From NCBI GenBank assembly GCA_963920665.1, contig OY987272.1:10173001-10237000 (forward strand): a stretch of DNA of 64,000 bases. The letters run 5' to 3'. Of the stretch, positions 54,727 through 64,000 are shown piece after piece (the first letter of the stretch is position 1; each line of letters starts with the position of its first letter). The notes below the pieces were generated by a model that saw only the letters and a program-made list of their open reading frames with translations, ran no database searches and had not been told where the DNA came from. The translations under genes were made by a program, and so were the position numbers. The DNA is from Straminergon stramineum. Its lineage: Eukaryota; Streptophyta; Bryopsida; Hypnales; Calliergonaceae.

Positions 54727-56723
54727 ATGCAAGGGCTTGTGAAACTCGTGCAGACTCAAGGACGAGCACTCTCTGGGAGTGTGCTGCAGCACGTCCGGGT
54801 ATCGGCTCCCTGTTCCTTCGGCATCCAGACGCGGCAGGAGTCGGGACAACCCAAAAAGAAAGAGAGCTTGGAGGAGCACGGGTTTGAGAGCACCACCATT
54901 GCTGATATCATCAAGGAGAAGGGCCAGAAGGCCGATGGCTCCTGGTTGTGGTGCAGTGTGGATGATACAGTGTACGATGCTGTAAAATCGGTAAGCACTT
55001 TTATATTTATCTTTACGAGCTTTCATAACATTTTTGTAAGGAGATGCACACCCGTTGGATCTAATGAGTATCGAAGATGCTTAAATTCTCTGACATCTTC
55101 TTTCTTTAAGATAGATCCTTACATCATAGGTTCGAGAATGAATAACGTTGGTACTCAGCCTTGTTTTATATGGAATTGTGATTAGTCACAGTTCTAGTGC
55201 AGACGGTGGCCGGTTAACGAATTTTATGTAAAAAATGTCATGTTGCTTCTCAATTATCTTCTCACCAATATATATGTATCTTGGAGCTTTTTTCTTTGCC
55301 TAACCAGAGCCGATTTACGTCTTGGTCCTCTGACTGTTTCTTTTCAGATGACTGCAAACAATGTGGGGGCTCTGTTGGTGGTAAAGCCGGGAGCAGAGAG
55401 GAAACTTGCTGGCATTATCACTGAAAGAGGTGAGTTCAAACCCTAAACCCTAAATTCTAAGCAGCGGAAAGGAGCATTGTATGTGCTGATCCCTATAGGC
55501 CACTTGAAGACCTCAAGTGATGTTTTGATGGTTGACATTGCATTGGTGCCCTGTTTACTTCCCTTAGGCTTTCACCTATTTTCATTGTTTTCTGCAACGA
55601 GAATGGTAATTTTTGGTTGTTCTTGTCTCCATTTTTGAGAGGATCCCAACACATTAAAATACGCATTATTTGGATTGTGTATGAATAGGCTATGAATTGT
55701 TGAATTTTGAAGTAGTCAGGTCTTAGTTACGGGCCTATACAATCCCGAAACCATTTACATGGTATCGCATGGAGGTATCTTTGAGTATAAAGGAGAACCT
55801 AGACGTATCTCATTTCTTCCAAGCCACATATGTGGGTGCAAATGGGTCCTTTCCCACACTTGGTGTGCCTGTTCACGTTGTTGTGATGACGTTGTGCACG
55901 AAAGTGAGAAAATGTGTGTTTTGAGGATTGTTTTATCAGCAGATAGTGATGTAAAGGTTTTTTCGCACTGTGTACAGATTATCTCAGAAAGATCATCGTT
56001 CAGGGCAGATCTTCCAAGACAACCAAAGTCGGAGACATCATGACTGAAGAGGTACAATTTGGGCACAACTGACCCCTAGGCAGTACCCTTTTCTACTGTG
56101 GAGGTTTCTTATTCTTTGAAGCCAGTTGCTTCAATCTGTGCTATCTAAAGACAACTACAGACTTATGCTTGTTGATTTGACCTTGCCAATCTAAAGTGGC
56201 CCAATATTGTTGACATGGGACGGTTGTGAAATTCATTTGCAACTGGAACGTGTCAGACTTGATTGTATCATAATGTTGTATCCTGTTCTCGGCTTGCAGA
56301 ACAAACTCATCACAGTGAGCCCGGATACCAAAGTGCTGCGTGCTATGGAGCTGATGACCGGTAGGAATTTTTTAACTTTTGGAATTATCTTGTAATGGGG
56401 TATTTTTTGCGATCACTTTTTAATGGCTTTTCCCAGGACAAGATAGTAGCGGCTTTCACTAATACAACCTATATTGGGTAGCACCATTTGGTAGTTATTA
56501 TTCCTCCAATGTTGAATTTGGATGCTTAAAACAGGTTTTTCAGTATTACAACCCTGTTGAGATTCTCCCGATTTGTGCAGATAACCGCATCCGGCACATT
56601 CCTGTGGTGGAGGACAAAGGAATGAAGGGCATGGTGTCAATTGGCGACGTGGTGCGTGCTGTAGTGCACGAGCACCGTGAGGAGCTGGATCGTCTGAGCT
56701 CCTACATACAGGGCGGCTACTAG
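54727..56723 (+). CDS. CBSX3: Mitochondrial CBS-domain-pair protein (CBSX3-like)
   Basis: Spliced model: exons 54727-54990, 55348-55429, 55978-56051, 56300-56360, 56581-56723, all GT-AG, giving 207 residues against 206 in Arabidopsis CBSX3. The N-terminal ~45 residues are basic and lack acids (M-Q-G-L-V-K-L-V, G-S-V-L-Q-H-V-R-V), as in a mitochondrial targeting peptide. Then follow two CBS motifs: the first around D-G-S-W-L-W-C-S-V-D-D-T-V-Y-D-A-V and G-I-I-T-E-R-D-Y-L-R, the second around K-L-I-T-V-S-P-D-T-K-V and R-I-R-H-I-P-V-V, and G-M-V-S-I-G-D-V-V. It ends S-Y-I-Q-G-G-Y, the family terminus. Known homologues sense adenylates and regulate mitochondrial thioredoxin. An upstream tandem array and a 30-bp minisatellite in the 3' flank border it. 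Confidence 0.95.
55438..55456 (+). promoter_or_regulatory. Double telo-box in intron 2
   Basis: AAACCCTAAACCCTAAATT lies directly after the donor of intron 2 in the CBSX3-like gene. Telo-boxes are known in plants as sites for TRB/telomere-repeat-binding factors. Whether it is functional here is unknown. Confidence 0.5.
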
Positions 56724-57769
56724 CTTCCTTGCTGAACTTATAATGACGAAAACTTTGGTGTACTCGGTTGTCAGGATTAGCAGTCGTTGGAGCATGAACA
56801 GCAAGTGGAGCTCAGGCTCGTGAGACGTGCACAGCAATGTATATAGAAAAAGTCCAGTCAATGAGTGCATTGCAGACGAATGTGCAAAGTGTTTAGTGTG
56901 CAGAATCAGTGTTGGGAGGAACTGGAAGGACAGGGAACTTGTTTAGGGTGGAACTTAAAATGACGTAGATCCTGTTTATGTTGGACTGGTAGACATGCCA
57001 CTTGTTTATGACGAACTGGTAGCCTGAGAACTGGTTTATGATGAACTGGAGTAAAAGATCGTCACTCTGCATCAGATTTTCTTATTTGAACTTTCCTTAC
57101 ATGAGTATGCGGAGCTTCTTTATCCTATTTTTATTGATGCGTCTTTTAAGCGGGATCTGTCATTCTGGGGTACATCTTAGGGTTGATATGTGCTCGAAAA
57201 TATGAATGGCAAGGCATGTGATGGTATACCATTAGTAAGCGTAGTTTGATGGTGCATTTCTGGTCACTGAACCTATACAGTCAAATACTGGTAACTTAGT
57301 ACCAGTGTCTGATCTATCGTTTCAAATTGTATCCACCTTTTCTCACCCTGTGCCATTAATTTCAAAAAATGCAGGAATTATGTAAACAAATAAAGTGAGT
57401 TCAAACAGCAAATATTGGAATAGTACTGTATCTGTATCTATATCTATGTATGTATTTTCATGTGTATATGTAAGTTTATATATGGGGGGTGCATTATTTC
57501 TTTTCTCTTTCTTGGGCTTTTATTTAAAAACGTGGAGTTCAGTCCAAGACCAAGAACAAATGGCATCAACAATAGCATTCAGACTGGAGATTGATAGGGG
57601 AAAATGTGATTAATCCATTAAAATTACCGAAGGAATTGATAGAAAAAGCACTGGTCTGGTAATTTATCAAACGTAGACCTAAGTGAAGTATTGGGTTCCC
57701 ATTAAGAAGCCCATCATGCGGCAATTATTGTACAACTCCGTAATCTTAGGATACCATCTTGTGTTTAAA
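56724..57769. other. 3' flank of CBSX3-like gene
   Basis: Includes the probable 3' UTR with the 30-bp minisatellite, then AT-rich sequence with a short TATC-rich stretch near 57430-57450. No gene is recognised. Confidence 0.45.
56938..57052. repeat. 30-bp minisatellite in 3' flank of CBSX3-like gene
   Basis: Units CTTGTTTATGACGAACTGGT (A)GCC... recur at about 56939 (partial), 56973, 57003 and 57033, with a 30-base period. It lies 215-330 bases after the stop codon and so probably within the 3' UTR. Confidence 0.7.
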
Positions 57770-58285
57770 TAAGGAAGTTTTAGAGGGCATGAGTCTTGAG
57801 GCTTTGGGCAAAATATATCATAGCAAAGCTATAGACATTCCCCCCTACATATTGTACATCAAGTTTGAAACTAGAAGTATTATTCTTCAATTGTTGAAAT
57901 TTCTTAGGTGCTCTTCAAAACCCAATTTGCACTTCATCCACTCAACATTTGCAATCACCACGTGTAGAATTAAACAACACAAATCACTAAAAGACATTAT
58001 ATCACAATCTTTTGTATTCGGGTACATCGATGTTCGAGGAGGGTACAAAAAAAAAGGAAACTATGTGGATCAAATACAAAAGGAGCATTATATTCCTTGG
58101 ACCTACAAATTATACTTTTTGTAGAATTACCAAATCATCATGACAAAGCAAAAATGAAATTTATAAATATTGAAGGATGTCAAAATAACATGTCTAGTAG
58201 GGCCAACTTGTTTTATTTAATGAATATAATTTTATATGATTATTGTGTGGTGCTACATAGTAGTAAAGAAAGCTTAAAGTTATAA
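57770..58285 (+). other. Unrecognised frames, possible decayed element
   Basis: Two overlapping plus-strand frames (57759-58124, 121 residues; 58097-58285, 62 residues) could be one frameshifted coding sequence (shared P-W-T-Y-K-L-Y-F then F-V-E-L-P-N-H-H-D-K-A-K). I do not recognise the family and cannot exclude chance in AT-rich DNA. Confidence 0.2.
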
Positions 58286-61200
58286 TATTGTACAAATTTT
58301 GCTTGTCAAGAATCATAGCTTCATACAATGGAGAAGAGGTGGTCCATGCTTGGTTTTTTTTCTCAAGGCAATGTAGAAAGTCATGTCTAGTAATATCTCT
58401 AGTTGAATTGGGAAGCAATTTTCATTTTTTGGCAAGGATGAAACAAGAGAAATATGGATGACAAAATATTTATTCATTGAAAAGTGATTGCTTTCCTCTA
58501 TAAAAGAGAAATACTATCCCTAGATTTGGTAGCAATTAAGCAATTTTATCCATTGAAAGTATCATCACATATTCCCTCCAATAAAATTGGCATTGCTTTT
58601 GAGAGAAATTTGTATTAAAATTAAATAATGAGTAGATGTCCATGATTTGTGGTCTTCAAAAATTTTCTTCCTAGCTTATCAAACAAAAAAGAAGATTTGG
58701 CAAGTTATGAATAAACAATTTCAAATTAATTTCAAAAATAGGGAAGAAAAAGTGTTGAATCTAGATTGGTTGAGGTTTGAGCCATAGAACCTAATGTCCT
58801 TCAAATAACCACACGCAAACTTGAGACAAAATGAAAATTTGAAAGCTAATGAAGGAAAGGGAAAATTTCTAATATAAGATGGAACTAACACTGTAAACTT
58901 TCTTGATCAAAGAGTAGTAATTACTATTAGTAAGAGTCTTGGCACAATAAAACAAGGCACACCTTGGATGGATAAATATCTACATCCTTCCTCAACGACG
59001 ATGAAGCTTGCGTAGTAGGGGTGTATCTACTATCATTTATTGAATGGCAAGTGCAAATGTTAGGAAAATGTTAGTATTGTAACATAGGGACTATCCTTAT
59101 AGGCCTGACATTAAAGTGCAACAAATGTCAAAAATCTTGTCATTCTCATTAGAGATGTTACTAGTGAAAATTTCCCCCAAGTTAGCAATAAAATCATGAT
59201 GGAGAAAAAAACTAGTGTAGATAAAACTACTATTGCAACTTATACTACATGGGTACCAAATGTTTGACTATGGTGTAACCCAAGTTCATCTATTCAAATT
59301 TTGTTTTTTCCTTAAATACACATCTATAATTTATTAAAAAAATTGAGATCGTGGAAAGAAATTTATTCAAAATATTTGCAATTATTAGGGCAAGATAGAT
59401 ATACACACTTAAGTTCCTCAAATATGTCTTGTCAAAATATAAGAGTTTAAATGTGCAAATGAGCAAGGATGCCTATAAAAAACCAAAGGGTTCTTATTTT
59501 GATGTTTTTATATGTTGTCTCCATCCTAGTGGCCTTCATTTGTATTCGATTATGTTGTGGAAATTAAGAAATTTTTAGAAGATTTTATAAGATGCATGTG
59601 TGCCAAGTAATTATGTGCTTTGAATGGGAAAAAATCAAGATCCAAAACAATACCCTAAAAGACTACTCATACATAAGTTGACGAATTTGACAAGGGGATT
59701 TAAGCTTGGAATTCATCAAGAATTAAGTATGCAATAGTTGGAGGGTATGGAGACACCTTGATACAATACTTGAAAGATGTATTTGCAAAGATTTTGTGGC
59801 TTTCAAACTTTCACCTAGCATAATGTCTTCAATCATTTAAAGAGAGAAAATATCTAGGAGAACATCCATCATGAAGTACATATATTGTTTCCATGAGCAC
59901 AATAAGCTTCAAGAGTTTGGATAATGTTGATAAATTTCTTACATTAAAATAAAACATTTAACTTGTAGCAAAAGTTGGGACTTTTAGCTACAGTGAACAA
60001 GGTTTTTATAGATCAAAGCTCAAGTTTCCTCAAAAGCATTCCTATTTACATCTACCTAACATTTTTGTCTTCATAATATTAGACAAATTCATAGAAGTAG
60101 ATAGGATGCAATTGAGAGGAGGATCCATAACATCTATACTAACTTTACTTGTATAGGTGAAAGAAGCAAAAGACATATTTCAGGGTTCAATGAAGGAGTC
60201 ATATGATTGGAGAGGTATATCATTCAAATTCTTCATTTGCACTTAGTATTCATAGAAAAAATTAGAGCCCTTACAAGAGGTATTTGAAAAAGCATGGTGT
60301 ATTTAATGGATATTTTTTTGTTTGTATATCCAATTTTTGATGCATGCACTTAATGACATTGAAGTCAATGTAGAAGTGTTGGACTTTAGACAAAGAACTC
60401 CCCAAAGCAAAGTCTAAGAATCAAACACATGAAAGTGCAAATATTGAGGTGCAAAATTCCTTGGGTCCCAATAGGAATAGAAGTTGCAAGGGATGGGACC
60501 CTAAATCCTAATTCCAATTAGGAAAAGGAGTCAATTAAATTATATGCACTATATTTGTTGTCATTCCAAAAATGCTCAAAGTTGTATCCAAATTAAAATT
60601 CAATCTAGAAAAAAATAGTACAGTTTGGGCTAAAGAGAAATTACAAAATGGGATTACAAACCAAAAATTTCCATGACTTTTCACATACATTTATTGTAAT
60701 TCAAGGACAAAGGGAGTGTGTTGTGAGCAATGATCATAGAAAGCTATAATGTGATGAAAGATAAATTAAAGGAGCTACATGTGGATTAAAAAGCAATTAG
60801 CAAGCACATGATTGTTCATTGAAATTGTCAACTCTAAGTTCTATCAATTTTAGTACATGTAACTATACTAAGTGATGAACAAATGGTCAATCCAAAACAA
60901 TTTTTGTGAATATGATTAAGAAGTTGCACATGTATTGAAATGAACCTTTTTTTTCCTATTTGCTTTTCAAATGTAGTTTATTTAATTTTAAAAGTTCTAA
61001 CTAATGTTTAAAAATTCATCCAATTATCTAAACTCTCACTTGAAAATCAAAACCACCCTCAAATATTCCATATGATTAATCTAATTAATTTATAGAATAC
61101 AATTAACAAATACATACTTCCCACCTAATGCATTTGCATTATTTAGAAAATGTATAAAACACTATGAAATAACAAGGGGATTTCTTATGTCATCAAGTGA

Positions 61201-62280
61201 CATTTTTTTAATTCTTTCATGTGTCTTTTTTTTTTTCATGAAATGACTCTTTGACATGGTCCTCCTTGATTTTCTACTTCAAACATGTTATTTATCTTTG
61301 TTGAAAGTTGTACATCAAGTTGAAAAGTTTGCCCACTTAGTTAAACATTTAAGTTATGAGAATTTATGATTTTAAATTGACCAATTTGATTGATCATATC
61401 GTGGAAAGTATAATCTAAATGGAGGATTTTTAATATCATTAGTTGTGAGAAGAACGTTGCATTTGTTGGTTCAAGAAAATAATTATATGAATCAATAGAA
61501 TTTCCAATAAATTTTTTTCAAAATTGTTTAAAAAAACCATAAGATCCAATGTAGTTTTCTTAGTAATTAAAGGATTAAATGACCAATTGGAAATCAAAAC
61601 CAAACTTGAACTTCAAGTAATTGGTCAAATCAACTTTACATAACCCAACTAACCAACATTTACCTTCCAACTAAGTACCTACCATCTTTGTAGAGTATTA
61701 TAATCTCTTAACCATGTCATGTACACAATATACAACTAGACATGGTCAAAATTTTATTGAACACCTTGAGTTTAGAGAAGAAAAGTGAGGAGTCTTTCAT
61801 CTTCTAAAACATAAGATTTATGGTGGACTTCCATATACATGAAATCAACTATAACAAATAGGAAAGACAAAACAAATTATGGATTCTTGCATCAATTTGT
61901 ACATTGATAGTTGCAAGATGAGAATTAGAAGTTTGGATCCAACAAAAAATTTTGGAGAGGCTCTTGAAAAATAAGAGAGGCTTTTGACTTCTAGAAATCT
62001 ATTTTTGACCATTAAACTCAAACTTTTTGGTTGCTTTTAGTTTGACAACAAGGCAATGCTACTCCTAAAATACAATTTCTTCGTATTCACATAGGTATGA
62101 AAGCTTCTTTAAACTCAATGAAGAAAATCTTGACCCCATAAAACTTTGAAATTCATTTTTGATTCTGACACTACATGAAAGTTTGCTCTTACTCTTGAGA
62201 CAAAGCCAAAACATTAAAAAATTTTGAGCACTCCCATTGACAAAGAACTTAGAAATGGTCCATCCTAAACAATGAGAGAT
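58286..62280. other. AT-rich gene-free tract
   Basis: No frame, splice pattern or clear inverted ends were found on either strand. Confidence 0.45.
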
Positions 62281-63046
62281 TCTCTTGGCTTTAGGTCACA
62301 GGTCGCTCCACTAATCCACTTCCAGATTTTGGGAGAAGATGGCTGCCTTCAGTGGAACTGACGAAGTGGCCAAATGTGGTAATGTGCTCTTGCCGCTCGA
62401 TTGATGCCGCAGCTTCAATTCCGGTTAAGTTAAGTACTTCCTTTTAGAGATCCTGACTCCGAAGAAATGGCAGTAATCTGCGCAAATGTCGATGCTTTTA
62501 GGGCTTCATGAAATCACATATTATATTCGAGTATATCACATTCTTGGAACGGATGACATATGGCGGGCACATGCACCGTGGAGTCTCGGGCTCTCGGCAG
62601 TGAGTGAATGAGCTCCTCGTGGTGCTCATTCTTTCACGAGATCTCACTCTGTATAGATCTTTGCACGACAGAGTGCTGATCGTCTCCCAGTCGGCGTGAA
62701 ACGGTGCTCGGATCGATCCATTTGGAGCCGTTTGGGTGGGAGCGCAGGTTGGAGCTTGTTGGGGTTCGGAAATTGGGAGGTGGGAAGATTTGCACGAGTC
62801 TCAGGACTCGGACGACTTAGAGGATCTGGTATTGGTTGTGAGAGAAGCGAAGCAGGATTTGATTTGGTTGAGTGATTTGGTTGAGCTTCATAAATTTTAG
62901 GGCTTGGTGATTCTTGGAGATTTTCGATATGATTAGGGCTCAGTGGAGATGACTGCAGTGAAATTACATGTGTTTTAAGTTTTTGGACAATTTTAGGGTT
63001 TCAGAGGTGGAGAGAATGAGTAGGGAGGCGAATTTGAGCCACTGTG
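62281..63046 (+). promoter_or_regulatory. Upstream region / 5' leader of DUF218 gene
   Basis: Clearly GC-richer than the preceding tract. It contains a telo-box-like TTTTAGGGTTT at 62991-63001, 46 bases before the start codon, and a small inverted repeat (GTGAGTGAATGAGC against GCTCATTCTTTCAC) at about 62601-62636. No transcription start can be fixed. Confidence 0.4.
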
Positions 63047-64000
63047 ATGGACGGGGGCCGGGACTCTGATCTAGAGACAGGGCTTTACTCTCGCCGGTTA
63101 CGCAAGAAGCGATCGCTCACGCTCTGGCAGAAGATGACGCTCTTAGGCCGGCGTTATCGGAAACTCCCCGCGCCTTTCGTGGTATGCGTCTCCCTCTCCG
63201 TCTCGGCTCTCCTCTTCGTCGCCGTTTTCATGTACAATGAAGCTTTCGGGACGCAGTTCGCAACCATTAAATCGAGCAGCCAGCTATTCTCCGAACACGA
63301 CTCGCCCTACAGGGCTCTGTCGAGTCTGGTGATGGTTGCCGGGCACGCGGTCTACACGAGCTCGAACTGCGAGAAACCCGAGGGGGAAGGCTCATGGTAT
63401 TTGGAGCCGTACCAGAAGCACCCTGGCCAGGCGAACACCTTCGTTCACCACATCCAAGCAGGTGTTGAAGCCGCGGCGCAATCCGAAGGAGCTTTGCTCT
63501 TATTCAGTGGCGGCCAGACGCGTCAAGACGCCGGACCTCGCAGCGAAGCGCAAAGCTACTGGAACGTGGCCGAATCCAAAGACTGGTTTGGGAAGCGCGA
63601 GAGTGTGCGATGGCGTACACTTACCGAGGAATTTGCTCGCGACAGCTTCGAGAATCTTTTGTTTAGTCTGTGCCGGTTTCGTGAGCTCACGGGACACTAT
63701 CCTTCGAATGTCACCGTGGTGAGCTATGATTTCAAGGAGCGGAGGTTTACGAAGCTCCATCGCCTTGCATTGAGGTTGCCAGATTCACAATTCTCCTTTG
63801 TAGGGGTGCCAATATCACCGACTTCCCAGGTGGCAGCTGTGAAGGGAGAGGAGAAAGTGTTGGATATGTTTCAGGAGGATCCGTATGGCTGTAAAGGCGA
63901 ACTTCGGAAGAAGAGAATCAACCGCGATCCGTTTCTACGGGCTCTTCCTTACCCTGTTGGTTGTCCTGAAATGCGAGGGCTATTTGGTTACTGTGGATCC
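63047..64000 (+). CDS. DUF218/YdcF-like membrane protein (3' end outside window)
   Basis: An open frame of 318 codons runs off the window edge. The start ATG (M-D-G-G-R-D-S-D-L-E) has an in-frame TGA 12 bases upstream. After a basic N terminus (S-R-R-L-R-K-K-R-S), residues 44-62 form one hydrophobic segment (F-V-V-C-V-S-L...V-F-M), suggesting a type II membrane anchor. The core then reads V-M-V-A-G-H-A-V-Y-T-S and, further on, L-L-L-F-S-G-G-Q-T-R, then W-R-T-L-T-E-E-F-A-R-D-S-F-E-N-L-L-F-S, V-V-S-Y-D-F-K-E-R-R-F. The GHA...SGGQTR...DSFENL order is that of the DUF218 family (fungal C57A10.07 and plant homologues), whose function in plants is not established. Composition is GC-rich like the AMT2 gene. 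No intron is seen so far. Confidence 0.85.
   Translation, partial: MDGGRDSDLETGLYSRRLRKKRSLTLWQKMTLLGRRYRKLPAPFVVCVSLSVSALLFVAVFMYNEAFGTQFATIKSSSQLFSEHDSPYRALSSLVMVAGHAVYTSSNCEKPEGEGSWYLEPYQKHPGQANTFVHHIQAGVEAAAQSEGALLLFSGGQTRQDAGPRSEAQSYWNVAESKDWFGKRESVRWRTLTEEFARDSFENLLFSLCRFRELTGHYPSNVTVVSYDFKERRFTKLHRLALRLPDSQFSFVGVPISPTSQVAAVKGEEKVLDMFQEDPYGCKGELRKKRINRDPFLRALPYPVGCPEMRGLFGYCGS

Overview
The window looks like nuclear DNA of a land plant, most likely a bryophyte (moss-like). The evidence is four plant-type gene families with spliceosomal GT-AG introns, an intronless MEP-type AMT2 ammonium transporter, a plant Su(z)12/EMF2 homologue, and compact genes separated by long AT-rich stretches crowded with small terminal-inverted-repeat (TIR) elements. 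I cannot name the species from sequence alone. No rRNA, tRNA, CRISPR or prokaryotic operon is visible.

Layout: 1-17 kb is gene-poor and AT-rich, with MITE-like elements, foldbacks and a Ty1/copia relic. An intronless, GC-rich AMT2 gene lies at 18.8-20.3 kb on the minus strand. Its upstream side (20.5-21.4 kb) carries a six-unit tandem array. From 21.8 to 35.3 kb there is another repeat-rich, gene-poor tract with nested TIR elements. From 41.7 down to 35.5 kb (minus strand) I reconstruct a multi-exon EMF2/Su(z)12-like Polycomb gene. Its N-terminal part and C2H2 finger are intact, but its VEFS box is frameshifted and breaks off next to a transposable element. An F-box plus Sel1-repeat gene (47.3-49.8 kb, five coding exons) and a CBSX3-like mitochondrial CBS-pair gene (54.7-56.7 kb, five coding exons) follow on the plus strand. 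The window ends inside a plus-strand DUF218/YdcF-like membrane protein gene (63.05 kb to the edge).

The four intact genes belong to unrelated processes: ammonium uptake, ubiquitin-ligase adaptor, mitochondrial redox or adenylate sensing, and an uncharacterised membrane protein. They do not form a cluster.

The unusual signals are structural. (1) Three genes have local tandem duplications directly upstream of the start codon. (2) One abundant class of elements is flanked by TTAA with TIRs of the type CCCCTAA, which resembles piggyBac termini. (3) Two TA-flanked MITEs sit inside other elements, and each has an unoccupied paralogous site elsewhere in the window. (4) A SINE-like repeat occurs four times, three copies in introns of the EMF2-like locus and one in an intron of the F-box gene. 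(5) A Polycomb gene copy appears to be losing its catalytic-partner-binding domain. All exon coordinates were derived by eye from reading frame and splice consensus, and all repeat boundaries by eye comparison, so small shifts are possible.
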